From the NCBI GenBank assembly GCA_030704615.1, contig CM060734.1:1302001-1366000 (forward strand): DNA of 64,000 nt, written 5' to 3'. This DNA is from Takakia lepidozioides (lineage: Eukaryota > Streptophyta > Takakiopsida > Takakiales > Takakiaceae). The notes under the pieces were generated by a model. That model was given only the letters and a program-made list of their open reading frames with translations. It was not told where the DNA came from and made no database searches. The position numbers and the translations under genes are program-made. How positions within the stretch are numbered: the stretch's first letter is position 1; each line of letters begins with the position of its first letter. Positions 53,779 through 64,000 of this stretch are shown piece by piece.

Positions 53779-54139
53779 CTACAAAATGCATGTTATGAAG
53801 ATTAGAACTTGTGTATTAAACAATTGAACTATCATAAACAAATGGTGTACTAACTTACCCACATTCTCGCTCATTTGATTGGAACTTGGCCGCAGGCACA
53901 TGGCTCTCAATGTATCTGCCATTTTGTGTGATTTTGCGAACTCGATGGAAATTCCATGCCTCAACAAGCCTGTCAAGGTCCTCTTGCTTAGTTGGCAAGA
54001 AGACAATGTACACTGACATTTTGTGCCAAGGATCTCGGATGTCAAGAATATCCCTATTCGCCATGAGAGTCAGAAGATGCTTGAAGAAGAACATGCAATG
54101 AGTCCATATATAACGCCACCAATGCTCAATTCTCTGCAC
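53779..54139 (-). pseudogene. Integrase-like core domain remnant
   Basis: On the minus strand the frame at 54139-53855 encodes RIEHWWRYIWTHCMFFFKHL, MANRDILDIRDPWHKMSVYI, VFLPTKQEDLDRLVEAWNFH and RVRKITQNGRYIESHVPAAKF. The pattern R-x-E-x-x-W-R...LD..D....-Y-V-F-x-P-x-x-x-x-D-L-x-x-F-x-x-x-W-N-x-H-R-x-R is that of the C-terminal part of the integrase-like core domain found in many uncharacterised eukaryotic transposase-derived proteins. Catalytic residues upstream are not visible. Related sequence may continue at 54,240-54,370 on the same strand. It lies between the nested CACTA element and the PABPN fragment. Confidence 0.5.
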
Positions 54140-54149
54140 ATAATATTTA

Positions 54150-55628
54150 CAACCTTATGCATTACATTAGTTTATCCATGCTTTTGTGTAGCTACAACAA
54201 CAACAAATCAATGAAAAAAAATTAAATAAAAGAAGTGCTTCATATCTGATTATGGACAGATGCACCTGTGAGAAATGTATTAGGCACTGAAGGTCGAGCT
54301 GCCTCCATATCTTCCCGCACCAACACATGTTCACCTGCAAAATCTGATCGGATTCGGAGGGGATGTCCAAATCATCGAATTGTAATGACTGTGGGGCTTG
54401 TTTTGATACAACGGCAAGCAGACTTGGATTATGATTGTTGTTTATATGATATCTTTTTTATTTAATTGAATGAGCTAGAGCAGCTAGAGGCGAGCAAATG
54501 AGATAAAAACAAAGGCATCAGGACAAAATGACAAGGAAAAGAAACAACAAATCTTGGTCAATAATACACTACATCCCCCAGAAATTTTCTGTATTTCAGA
54601 ATGGGCACCTTGCTGGGCTTGCTGCACTTTACTGGCAAGAGGGGCCCAGTAACCATCAGAGAGTTCTCAATGAGTTTACTAGGCTCTCACAGGGGTATAT
54701 ATTGTATGTATTGACTAGGACTGTGTCAAGGAGTCAGGCACTCTGGTTGCACAATATAAGCTTTGGGTTTTATGATCAATGACAAAGCACTTTGTACACT
54801 AAAAATATTTTTGTATGTGACATTCTGGTTATATCTTGGGTGCACAAAACAAAAGCTGTTTTTGTCTGATCTGACATCTTGGGTGTCTGTCCTTAATGAG
54901 AACTTGCTAGGGCTTGGAGGGGATCTCAACTTGAAAAGCATAAATCAATCAAAGCTCAGTAAAGCAACCATCATGGGAAGTAAGAGTTACACATATCAAT
55001 TCCAATCTTTAACATGACGAGTGGAAATGGGTTTGGACAGTTATAGCTCTAACTTGCGAGTCCCAAGTTCCACAAGTGACACTGTAGAAATGGTCTGAAA
55101 GGTCACTTTACAAAACTTTTACATTGACATGTGGCATGTGTACTGCACATTCACTACCAATGCCCATGAGTTTAAACCACCATTTAGCTGCTGCTAAAAA
55201 GACCCAAATGGATGAGTCGCAATCCACTGGCGGAAGTGTCACTTGGAAAAGGCTTAGCTTACAAGTGTTTCTAAGACAATGGGGTAAACTACACCTATGC
55301 AAAGTTCGAACCAGTAAAATGCAATGACAATTATTAGGCACTACCAACCCTTCCTGTCTGGGATCTGTCTCCCCTGCACTACTTTGTCAGTGTCATCCTC
55401 AGGTGTAACTATTCACAGCATACAGGTCAGGAAGCAACCACAATGATGTAAGGCTGTCCAAAGCACACAGAATTAGAGGGTAAACACAGGTAGGGGTGAT
55501 GCACACGCCTCAACATCAAATCCCAATCAACCATCCACCCGAAGAGTGGGTCCTCAATCACAGTTTGCACTTAGCCAGACTACTGCTATTCCCCAGTAGC
55601 CAGAATCTACCACCACAAAACTTGTTGC
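54150..55628. other. Unassigned DNA; no clear gene
   Basis: Short frames on both strands have no domain. The sequence from about 55,340 to 55,628 could be 3' UTR of the PABPN-type fragment on the minus strand. Confidence 0.45.
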
Positions 55629-56167
55629 CTAATAGTAGGGCCTGTGGCGCATAGGTCGCCTGAACATAGCCGCCTTCCTGACATGGTTTCACCCAATAGG
55701 TATCAGTTTTATGAGATTAATCCGTCAGTCTTCCGAACCTTCATGGCAACTACAGCATTTAACTCAGAGCTCTTTAGTCTAACCCATAAAAGGTAGTTGA
55801 GGTCCTTACAGATGTTCTACAGCACAGTGAGAAGTGCCAAAAAACACAGTTGCAGGCACCCGAAAAACTTTTAGCATGAAAAACTAGACATTTGTAGCCA
55901 ACATAATCATCCTTGCAAGCTGTAGACACTACTATGAAGTTAGCTTGCACCACAAACAACAAAGATTGAACTCTGCTATGAAATATGCACACCACATGAG
56001 TTAGAAAGGAAATTCCTTGTGGATACCCACCCATAACCATAGGGAGTATACCCATAGGGAGCCAGGTAGGGCCTCCTGGGGCGGTACCCATAATAAGGGT
56101 TGAATCGGCGGCCTCGAAATGCCTTCATTCCTGGCACATTAGTCCTCTTTAAGGTCACATGCAACCA
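55629..56167 (-). pseudogene. Last two exons of a nuclear poly(A)-binding protein (PABPN/PABN type)
   Basis: The penultimate exon (from about 56167 to 56031) encodes KRTNVPGMKAFRGRRFNPYY, then GYRPRRPYLAPYGYTPYGYG, with a GT donor at 56030. The final exon (55677-55629) follows a CAG acceptor and encodes KAAMFRRPMRHRPYY and TAG. This is the arginine-methylated R/Y/P-rich C-terminus of plant PABN proteins, which bind growing poly(A) tails in the nucleus. The RRM exons expected upstream (higher coordinates, with a YVGNVDY-type RNP2) were not found in 56.2-58 kb. It is therefore a captured 3' gene fragment, or its other exons lie behind unrecognised insertions. Both exons themselves are undamaged. 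Confidence 0.72.
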
Positions 56168-57237
56168 TGTCTCCACAGAGAGACTTGTCAGCTAACCAAC
56201 CCGACTGCTACCCTTCAGAGTTGCTGTCCACTACCCAAAAGGGGTTGCTTAAGGTATCTAATGAAGGTTATAAGTACGGAATGGTCATGCTTGGAGGGAG
56301 GGAGAACGGAATGGATGACAGCAGGAGGGATACCAACAAAAAGTGCAGTGGTGGGAAATGAGCTTACCCCTGTTCTTTGCTGGTTTAATCCAGCACTTGT
56401 GACTATGAATAAATAACCATTGGGCTCCAAGGTTGTCCCAACTGTGCCAGAAAGCAAGGAAACATATAATCCATATTGACATGACAAAATATATGAATGA
56501 ATCCTTGTTCCTGCAGCTCTAGCAATCTGCCGATACTAATACTGCAATTCACCAGTCACTGGTAATTCAATAGCCTTGCCTGTGCACAGGCCAATTACAG
56601 ATTTTGAGAGAGAGCCACCTACTTGGGAAGCGTGGGCTGGGTTCACTACATCCCTAATAATATTCTCCATATTCAGAGTCCCAAACATGTGCCAACAATC
56701 TCTCCCCTTGCCCCTAGAAGCCCCACACCATCCACACAAACCCATCAGCCATCTTTCTTTAAGCTTAGCTTCAACCATCTTTTGTGGCATCAAGACTTCA
56801 GTACAAACACATGAGCAAAGACACCACGACACATGGCATAACATTGCACAATCCCATGAGGTAATAGCATCTGGAAAGCGATTTTACAGATAGAGAAAGT
56901 GGGTTTATGACAAGAGGACTTACTGGTACATCTTGCAAATCTTGCAGACCATTGACTGTTTTGTTTACAGTATTTCTCTTCTCCTACAGGCCCCAATGCA
57001 AATAGTCACACCATGCAGTAGGAGAACCAGTAAACCGAAGAAGAGCTCCAATATGTCAGGCAAAGTCAATTGCATCCACCAGGGGGAAGGGGTAGGTTAA
57101 ATATCAGGCTCCTGCAGGAAATTACTGGAAAATTCCTTACATGGAAGAACCTTTCAGTAGAAATTACAAATGGAGAGAAGTGGGTCGAAGTCATCACTGT
57201 GCTGCACTCCCATCCATGATAGAGGTCTGCTATTATG
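56168..57237. other. Unassigned DNA upstream of the PABPN fragment
   Basis: Minus-strand frames at 56215-56487 and 56536-56844 contain protein-like stretches (for example SGTVGTTLEPNGYLFIV), but no domain was recognised. Confidence 0.4.
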
Positions 57238-57415
57238 CTAGGGTACTAAGTACAGGGGGCCCAGGCTTCCACATGCATTGAGAACACAATTGAACGTGAC
57301 CTTGTCTGGCATCACCCTTTCCCCCATCATTTGCTCATAGATCTGAAGAGCCTCCCTGCCACAACCACGCTGAGCATATCCTGCAATCACGGTGTTCCAT
57401 GCCACCACAAATTTA
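57238..57415 (-). pseudogene. PPR fragment, right side of the inverted structure
   Basis: It encodes VVAWNTVIAGYAQRGCGREA, LQIYEQMMGERVMPDK and VTFNCVLNACGSLG on the minus strand. This is nearly the same as 43337-43490 on the plus strand, so the PPR pieces are part of the inverted duplication. Confidence 0.75.
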
Positions 57416-57837
57416 AACCATGAAGGAGGGCTTGCACCAGGAGTGTGACTTACCTTTACAAAGAAAGGAAGTAAAGAGAATCTTTGTGACGTCTTCGGCC
57501 TGGATGACAATTCTACTGCCGGAATCTATCCTCCACTTTACTTCTGTGGCTATGTGAAGAAATTTTAGGGGTAGAAAAAAAGAGAAATGAAAAATGACAC
57601 TAACATCCGTGGATAGCTCAAAGAGCTTATGGACAAGAGAAAACATGAAACAAGAAAGAGAGAGGGGCCCTCCACAAGCAGCCCAATCGTTCAAGGGATT
57701 CTAAGAGTCAACACCTCATGCAGATATGCTGCTAAGAAAGAAAGAGAGTGTAGGGGCCTGCAAAGAGAGAAGGGATTGTGTGCATCATATGTTTCAATGA
57801 CTTCGCATTCTCAAGTTGCTTTCCAAACTACGAATGC

Positions 57838-58006
57838 CTACCTGGAGCTCCGTGACAATAAGACCTAGATGTTGAACATTTCGGTTGGAGTCTGAGAACT
57901 CATGGAGCAAGTGCAAGTTCTCCTGCACGAATTGCTGAGATTCCTGTTGGTGTTCTCCCTCTTTTCGAATAACTGCATCCTCCAACACCTTCACAAATTT
58001 TTTCCT
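57838..58006 (-). pseudogene. Exon-like fragment encoding a coiled-coil segment
   Basis: It lies between an AG (GCGACAG/GAAAAAATT at about 58,006) and a strong donor (CTCCAG/GTAGGC at about 57,838). The frame reads KKFVKVLEDAVIRKEGEHQQ, ESQQFVQENLHLLHEFSDSN, RNVQHLGLIVTELQ. The heptad-like spacing suggests a coiled coil. The source gene was not identified. It interrupts the PPR sequence of the right arm. Confidence 0.35.
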
Positions 58007-58139
58007 GTCGCGATATGCAACGGATCAGGCCTAAAAGACATCCATACTTCATGTTGCGTGCGTACCACAGGGAAAGAGAATGTCAGTTCCATTCCAAGTA
58101 TCCCATACAGTTGTCAGCAAAGGTGGTCCAACTTGATAA

Positions 58140-58735
58140 ATTGACTCAGCCCTGTCTGATTTTGCACCAGTGTGGACAAGGATGCACATGAAAAGGCACA
58201 GTGTGGGGTACTACCCCTTCCAGTATCATTTGCTCATAGATCTGCAGAGCCTCCCTACCATACCCATTCTGAGCATATCCCGTGATCATGGCGTTCTAAG
58301 AGACCACATCTTGTTGAGTCATATTGTCAAACACTTTGCGCGCTTCCTTAACGCTTCTACATTTAGCATTGACAACAAGGGCTGTCTCGAGAATGATATG
58401 TGACCCAATTCCAGCTTTGATGCTGTCAGCATGTACCTCTGTGCCCTTTCAAGAGCTTGGAGGCTCCCACACGCACGAAGAACGCAGACAAATGTCACCT
58501 TGTTTGGGGTGAAGAACCCTTGGTGTTTCACTTGCTCATAGAGGCCAAAAGCTTCCCTAGGACTCTCATACTTTTGCATATCCTGAGATCATTGCACTCC
58601 ATGAGACCACATTGCGATCAGGCGTTTTGTCAAACATTTGACGTGCATCCTTCAAGCTCCCACATTTGGCATTCTGTAAACACCGCACTTGAGCTTGAGC
58701 GTCAGACATTGCGCTTCAGAGAGCTCAAGAAGTAA
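58140..58735 (-). pseudogene. PPR fragments next to the right inverted arm
   Basis: The minus strand encodes [32 protein letters not shown], then EAFGLYEQVKHQGFFTPNK, VTFVCVLRACGSLQALERAQ and a later ALQIYEQMILEG segment, with stops and frame changes. The last segment matches 43,165-43,215 on the left side. The left copy has lost about 300 bp that the right copy keeps. Confidence 0.72.
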
Positions 58736-59135
58736 TTTTCGGTTCTTTTTGGGGCAGTCCGGGCAGGTTATACTTGAGCTTCGAAGTTATTGTGTCACTT
58801 GGCAGGGACAAAAGTGACAATATTTCTTTTCCTGGCATTACTGGACAGTTTAGCCAAACCCACGGTGACGGTGATCTTGCCCGTCGCCGTGAGCCGTCTC
58901 CGTCCCCTCTCAAATAGTACACCGTATTTGATTTAATAAAAAAAGTTTGAGAAAATTTGATGTCGCCGGGCAGCTGAAAAGTGGAATATATATCTTTTCC
59001 GGATAGTTTCGCCAAACCGACGGAGACGGTCAAAGCGTCCGTCACCATGGACGGTGACGGTGAACGGCGTCCGTCACCATTGATTGTGGCGGGCTCCGTG
59101 AGCCGTCTCCGTCCCCGCCCAAATAGTATTCCATA
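58735..59135 (-). repeat. Right inverted arm (TIR-like)
   Basis: The reverse complement of 42675-43082 with a few differences. It includes the same GGGGACGGAGACGGCTCACG units and nested GGTGACGG/CCGTCACC hairpins. Confidence 0.85.
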
Positions 59136-59402
59136 TGAAACACCAATTTTGAAACACCACCGATGCTCTCAGTTTAATTGTTGAATTAAAAGAATAAATA
59201 AAATACAGACAAAAACAATTATCTACCGAGTGGGGAACTCAAAGGTCCAATTTCATTACTACCTAACACTGCAGCAGTAAAATCAGTTAACAAAGTACTA
59301 GAGAACGGGCCATGTTTGGCCGATTCTGCCCTGTAAGCGGCCTTTGGGCGAGCCCTATGGCCGCGCACAGGGCAGAGTCGGCCAACGCGGCCTGTTCACT
59401 GG

Positions 59403-59635
59403 CGTTAAAAGCAGGTGTGGCGGATTCTCGCCGCTATGTGGCGCAATATGATTGAGGTTCGATTATCCCATATCGATTGCCCAGATTCAGAGCCCCGAGA
59501 GGAATTGACATGGGCCTCAGTGGTAGGTCTGCCGTCCTCTCTGCGTCCATCCCTGCCGATTCTGCCCTGGGTGGCCGATTCGGCCTGAGAATTAGGCCGA
59601 AAAAGTGGCAGAATCCGCCACACCTGCTTTTAACG
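59403..59635. mobile_element. Short foldback (MITE-like) element, 233 bp
   Basis: The left end CGTTAAAAGCAGGTGTGGCG (continuing GATTCT) and the right end AGAATC plus CGCCACACCTGCTTTTAACG are inverse complements over 26 bp. The interior also has GGCCGATTC-type inverted motifs. No clear target duplication was seen. Confidence 0.65.
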
Positions 59636-59639
59636 AGTA

Positions 59640-61380
59640 ATAACGCTGCTATTTTCAAACTGGCGCCATTTCACCAGTGGTGAAATTAGGGCTATGAGGT
59701 AGGGGCGCGCCACAATAACCAATGGGTCCGTGCCTGTGCACCCTCCACGAACGGTGTCCACACAGCCACGTCATGTATTTTTTGACCGTAGATGATGCAG
59801 ATAACACATCTGAGCCCTACCCCGGTACAGACACGAGGGTCGCGCAGAGCGTAGGGCTCCTTTCGCCATCCTATATTCTAAATATGCATATTATTAGTGA
59901 AGAATTTTTTTTCTAGTTAATATTTTTAGTTCATGAATGATGAACCTAAGTATTTTGTTAACAAAAGCCAAAACCACACAAAAAACCGTTAGCTAAAGCG
60001 ACATCGTAAGGGAAAATACGTGGGTATGTAAAGTGCGTTGATATAAGCCTACCCCACAAGAAGTTCGCCACGTGCCCCTCACTCATGCGGCTACGTCGGC
60101 CGGCGATGCGTGGGTCCGTGTTGTTCACCGGTTTTTCGAATTTCCTTCTACCCGAGGGCTCTACTGTTGACACAAAAGATAACTGTCTTTTTGTCCAATG
60201 GTTACTAAGGCGAGGTATACGGGGTAGGTATACGGGAGGTGAGGACCGCTGGGTGTTGTGTTAGAGGGTTTGACAGCGCCCCGTTTATCCGGTGGGTAGA
60301 CCATCTGCGTGGCCCAGTCCGAGAGGAGTAGGCTGTTTCCAATGCCGTTCCCCTCACCTGCCCGCATGCTCAACTTTGGTTACGCATTCGGTGCTGTATG
60401 AGCTCACTTACTGATGCGAAGAAAAAGTGAGGGAGATGGAGGTGTGACTTGGATGTTTATGGATGGAAGTAAATCTCCTTAACTACAAAGTAGCCATAAA
60501 ATAAAATGTGGACGCGTTGCTGAAGGAAGGTAAATTATGGTGTCTGGACCCCAAAAGCTACCCTTCCTGTGGAAGGTGGACACCTTTATGACATCCAACA
60601 TGTGGTTTGAATCCACCAACCACTAGTGACGCAGTGGTAGTGTATCCATACACGACTATGTGGCCGCTTGCTAGTGTCGGTGATCAACTTGATAGAGCAC
60701 CCAGTCAAATGCAAAAGGGGGTTAAGCTCTCACCGGGTTTTTGAGGTTTTCCTTTTGTAGAAATATGCTTTTTCAAAAGACACAATGATGTGGTGCAATC
60801 GTACTCATGTTGGCATTTTGAGCATGGGAGAGCATATCCAATATTTGATTCTCATGAGAACTGGGGTGAAGCTTGCATGGGAGTTGGTCCAAAGAGGATG
60901 CCAAAGTGTTGGTTGCCAGTATTTTGAGCCCCCACCCACAAAGGCTGGAGCGGGCGACGTCATTGGTCATGTGGGGAGATTCATTGTGAGCGGCCCTGGA
61001 AGGAGGCGGCCCATGAGGACAGAGGGACAGTGGGCCAAGCAGAAGGTGGATGGATGGTCTCACTTGTATTTCACAGTATATAGTATATACTACAGTATGA
61101 TGGTCGGGTTAACTTATTTTATTTTATATTGGAACACTTTTTAAAAGTGAAAAAGAACTAGGCATTCTTCTAAAAAAAGAAAAAGAAAACTAGGCCTTCT
61201 GTCCTGGTTATTTTTTCCAGGACCTCCTTCTTAATCATATGAGTTACAGGCTTTCTCCCCTTTTATTTATTTTTAAGAAAAAAACTAGCCTAACTCATTC
61301 GGTGATCTGACATGCCTACACCTGATTGTTTCATTTTTTGTTTTGTTTTTTAAATTGGGAAATTTGTGGAAGAATCATGG
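59640..61380. other. Intergenic DNA; possible SINE-like piece
   Basis: No gene was recognised; the frames at 60785-61144 (plus) and 60773-61063 (minus) have no domain. At 60,600-60,760 GACGCAGTGGTAGTG and TGGTTTGAATCC resemble RNA polymerase III box A and box B, but their order and spacing do not fit a tRNA or a normal SINE promoter. Confidence 0.4.
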
Positions 61381-61384
61381 GTCC

Positions 61385-62400
61385 TGAAGTTGAAATTTGA
61401 TAACTTATACGGGGAAAAGAATATTGAGAAGTTTTCCTTGATATAATAAGGAAGTTGCAAAAAAATTCAACTGTGAAGAAATAAATCTGCCAAAGGAATG
61501 CTCCAATTTTTGCGGGTCTTGTTCTGCTCCAGATTCCTCGCCATATGATCTGCCGTTTTTCATTCTGGAAACCATACGCCGCCCACTTGCTGTCCCATTT
61601 GGATGCAGGGATTGGTTTTGAGTTGAGGCACTTGTAGGCTTTTTTGGTAAAAGTGATGGCTTGCCTTGAAGGTTCCATGCCCATTCATGTGGGTCTAGCT
61701 GCAGCATCATGAGAGGCATGCCCCCAATCCAGATGAAGGTGTTTCCGTGACTCCAGTGGATCAATTCTGAGCCTGGAGGTTTCGTGGGGTTCATGAGTTT
61801 GGTGTCTGATGATCACTGGCAAATCCTGACAGGGGAGAAGCTCCCTCCCTTGATGGAGACTGGGAGAGCTTGCGCGAGGGTCAGAGTGTATGTTTGGGGG
61901 CAGCAAGCCATGGCAAACCAAAGATTTGAGTGCTGCTGCATTCCAAGATGTACATGACCTGACCAGGTCTTCTTGAGCAGGTGATCCAAGTGTCAGGTAG
62001 GGGGGGTAACGGCCCCTGCTGGAGGATATGGAGCCATGATGCAGGAATAGATTGGATTACGTTGATGTAACCTGCATTTCCTCTTGCGGTGCCAACGATA
62101 TGGTTTATATGGTTTTGGTCCCAGGGTGCTATGCCTGACCAAATGTTTCCAATTTTGAAATGTCTAGGTAGTCCCAGGCTGACCAGCGTTTTGCAAATTC
62201 CCGAGCCTCTTGGCTGTGAACATTGGAGTTCAGAAAGAGGTGTTGTCGAATAACTTCTTCATATGAGGAGGGCTCGGATTTGATGAGGTAAGGTCTTAGC
62301 CTACCCCATGCCTTCCAAATTGCATTCCATAGAGGGGAACTAGGCTGCTTGTGTCTGAATCCGTTTACTATCCACCGGGAAGACTGACCATTGGGCATTT
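61385..62400 (-). pseudogene. LINE ORF2 C-terminal remnant
   Basis: The minus strand from 62398 encodes SRWIVNGFRHKQPSSPLWNA, IWKAWGRLRPYLIKSEPSSY, then, in other frames down to 61,385, IIWRGIWSRTRPAKIGAFLW. The latter resembles the W...W....P.K...FLW core of the zf-RVT region at the end of plant non-LTR retrotransposon pol proteins. Several frameshifts and stops are present. A T-rich stretch at 61,325-61,350 (A-rich on the minus strand) may be the remnant of its poly(A) end. Confidence 0.6.
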
Positions 62401-64000
62401 TTTAGGGGGGGGAAATTGCCTGCTCTGAAAATAAACATAAAACAAAAATCACCACTAAAATACTATAATGTATTGCCTAACCCCACCACCTCCGATATCG
62501 TTGATGTCAAGTAGCTTTTATGTGTTCATTTGAATAAATAGCTAGGACCCAAGGGATGGGGACTATAAAACTTGAAAATACAAATCTCCCCCCTTATCAA
62601 TCACCCAATGGATATGACAATTCAAATTCCATATCCATAACATGGGGATTTTGAAAACTTATTACAAGATCAATACCCGGCATTAACCTTTAAAAATAAA
62701 AAAATAAAAACAGCGACACCTATTGAAACAGGTATTCCATTAGAAAACATATATTTGAAATTGGCGTCACTGACGTGGCTTTAGGAAGGGCAAATCCAAG
62801 GGTCAATTAACTTCCGATCAGCCTAAGCACAAAAGAGGAAGGATGTAGGTCATCTTTAGCTCTTATTCTTACCTACCTTGCTTTTATCACTGTTTACATC
62901 TCTGTCTCTCTCTGCATATCACTATCTTATCACTCTGCTTCCATCATCTCAGGCAGCCTTTATAGGAGCAGTGTCTCATTTATCAGCCTTCATGGCCTTT
63001 GTAAGGTTATTTTTTCTTTACCTTTTTTAATAAATTACGAGGGCTTCTTCCCCTCTTACCCAAAAAAAGAAAAGAAAAACAAAAAAACAATACACTTATC
63101 CTGATGGGTATGAAACCCGCCCAACACTTGTACCTTCCAAAGTACCTACTACCCAACGAGTACCTCTTTCAACCCTTATTATTATTATTATTATTGTCTT
63201 TCACTTTTTGTTACAATCTGACCCCGAAATTAAGTTACTACATCCGTCCTCCGAACTTGTTTATAATCCAAAAAATTGAACCAACAACATAGGTGTGCCA
63301 TTTGAAGTCTTGGGCGGAACCTAAAGATGCGATGGCAGTTACTGATTGGTCTCAATTTTTTTGGGGACCTCACATGGATGCCCTTGACACTTCAACCGGA
63401 GGGATTAGGAATTGAACGGCTGAAATTTTTTGTAGAATATTTGGAAGAGAGATTTTGGCCTGCCCAAAGAAAATAGCATAACTTGACCCCCCCCCCTTTG
63501 TCACTACAAAGGAGCCCACTTGAGAACATTTACCCTAAAACTGAAAACTTCTGAGGATATGTGTTCACTGTTATCAGGTAGGGAACAACATTCTTGAGAC
63601 TCTTTAAAAAAAAAAACTGCCAAAGTATTGCCAAAAAAAAACTGCTTTTTTTGGCACCTATTTCTTAGTGGAGAGTTGTTTTTGTCCCCACTCTGCACTT
63701 TATAATCTGCAGACCTGTTGGATTTTGATGAAACTTTTTGTGGGAGGAGGTGGGGTAGGTGGGAAGTAATTCCAACGGTCAGTTTTACAGGGACACAGAG
63801 AATCTCCAGATTATTTTTATTTTTTTGGTGAACAGGGGACAGAGGCCCAAAAAAGTTTTTGTGGGCCAGGGTCAAATTTTTCCACCAAAGGGTGAAAATG
63901 AGTTTAGGCATTAAGGGTTAAAGGGCCTCCGTCCCCTTTCGTTAAAAAAAAAGGAAAAAAAAGAGCAGGCAATTTTTGGTTCGACCACCAAATTGAGTGT
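62401..64000. other. Intergenic DNA with retroposon-like tails; no gene seen
   Basis: At 63,020-63,090 TTTAATAAATTACGAGGGCT, a short CCC-rich stem and an A-rich run look like the 3' end of a plus-strand LINE or SINE. A similar CTCCGTCCCCTTTCG followed by an A-run occurs at 63,928-63,960. A (ATT)n run lies at 63,177-63,196. The 135-codon minus frame at 63504-63911 shows no domain. Confidence 0.45.

Larger units (their letters stand above)
42675..59135. mobile_element. 16.5-kb segment bounded by long inverted arms; Mutator-like composite with captured gene fragments
   Basis: The left arm begins TATGGAATACTATTTGGG at 42675; the right arm ends with the exact reverse complement at 59118-59135. 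Similarity between the arms continues inward for about 410 bp with few changes (to 43,082 and 58,735) and then into PPR sequence on both sides. A 9-mer, TTTTGAAAC, lies directly left of the left arm (42666-42674) and recurs 11 nt beyond the right arm (59147-59155). A 9-bp duplication and long TIRs are typical of Mutator-like elements. No MURA-type transposase was recognised. The interior holds PPR, PHT4, integrase-like and PABPN-type pieces plus a nested CACTA element. The alternative is two independent inverted insertions of a 0.4-kb repeat. Confidence 0.55.

Noticed and set aside
56215-56487. RRM exon of the PABPN gene
   Set aside because: GTVGTTLEPNGYLF superficially recalls an RRM, but no RNP1 or RNP2 motif can be placed.
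43103-58735. PPR blocks as functional PPR genes
   Set aside because: Each block has stops or frame changes, lacks complete N- and C-terminal domains, and lies in transposon cargo. They are annotated as pseudogene fragments.
60600-60760. tRNA gene or SINE promoter
   Set aside because: Box A-like and box B-like strings are present but in the wrong order and spacing, and no cloverleaf could be folded.

Overview
This is a stretch of a plant nuclear genome. It has spliced genes with GT..AG introns, organelle-type PPR/DYW sequences, a plastid-type BASS transporter, CASP-like and PHT4 transporter sequences, and abundant transposons and satellite DNA. The land-plant-type PPR-DYW and OSB (PDF-motif) sequences place it among embryophytes. 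The style of the PPR repeats and the retroelement content would suit a large-genome seed-free vascular plant such as a fern, but that is an inference and the species cannot be fixed from the sequence.

Layout. 0-2.4 kb: decayed retroelement pieces (a chromodomain ORF on the minus strand, a LINE-type RNase H on the plus strand). 5.7-6.3 kb: two tandem F-box-like remnants (minus). 8,023-15,460: a CACTA-type transposon (19-bp perfect TIRs, 3-bp AAG target duplication) filled with shuffled pieces of PPR and OSB-type genes. 17.9-18.2 kb: palindrome array. 19.9-29.7 kb: a ~120-bp satellite with higher-order structure, interrupted by a Ty3/gypsy LTR retrotransposon (21,053-26,820, 5-bp CAAAA target duplication) and ended by a second, truncated copy of the same family (29,683-31,378). 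31.4-32.3 kb: more palindromes and a ~63-bp minisatellite. 35.5-36.7 kb: broken CASP-like gene (minus). 38,356-41,482: the only complete-looking gene, a six-exon BASS family transporter (minus). 42,675-59,135: a 16.5-kb segment bounded by long inverted arms of about 0.4 kb, Mutator-like in appearance. It carries pieces of PPR, PHT4 anion transporter, nuclear poly(A)-binding protein and integrase-like genes. Nested inside it is a second CACTA element (47,764-53,504; 29-bp perfect TIRs, AAA target duplication) again loaded with PPR/OSB pieces. 59-64 kb: a foldback element, a LINE remnant (minus) and intergenic DNA.

The main observation is that two CACTA elements with different terminal sequences both carry the same mosaic cargo. 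That cargo is PLS-type PPR repeats interleaved, sometimes in one reading frame, with PDF-motif exons of organellar single-stranded-DNA-binding (OSB-like) proteins. In one element it ends in a frameshifted DYW-domain remnant. Both elements lack a visible transposase. Together with the multi-gene 16.5-kb element, this window looks like a hot spot for gene-fragment capture by DNA transposons.
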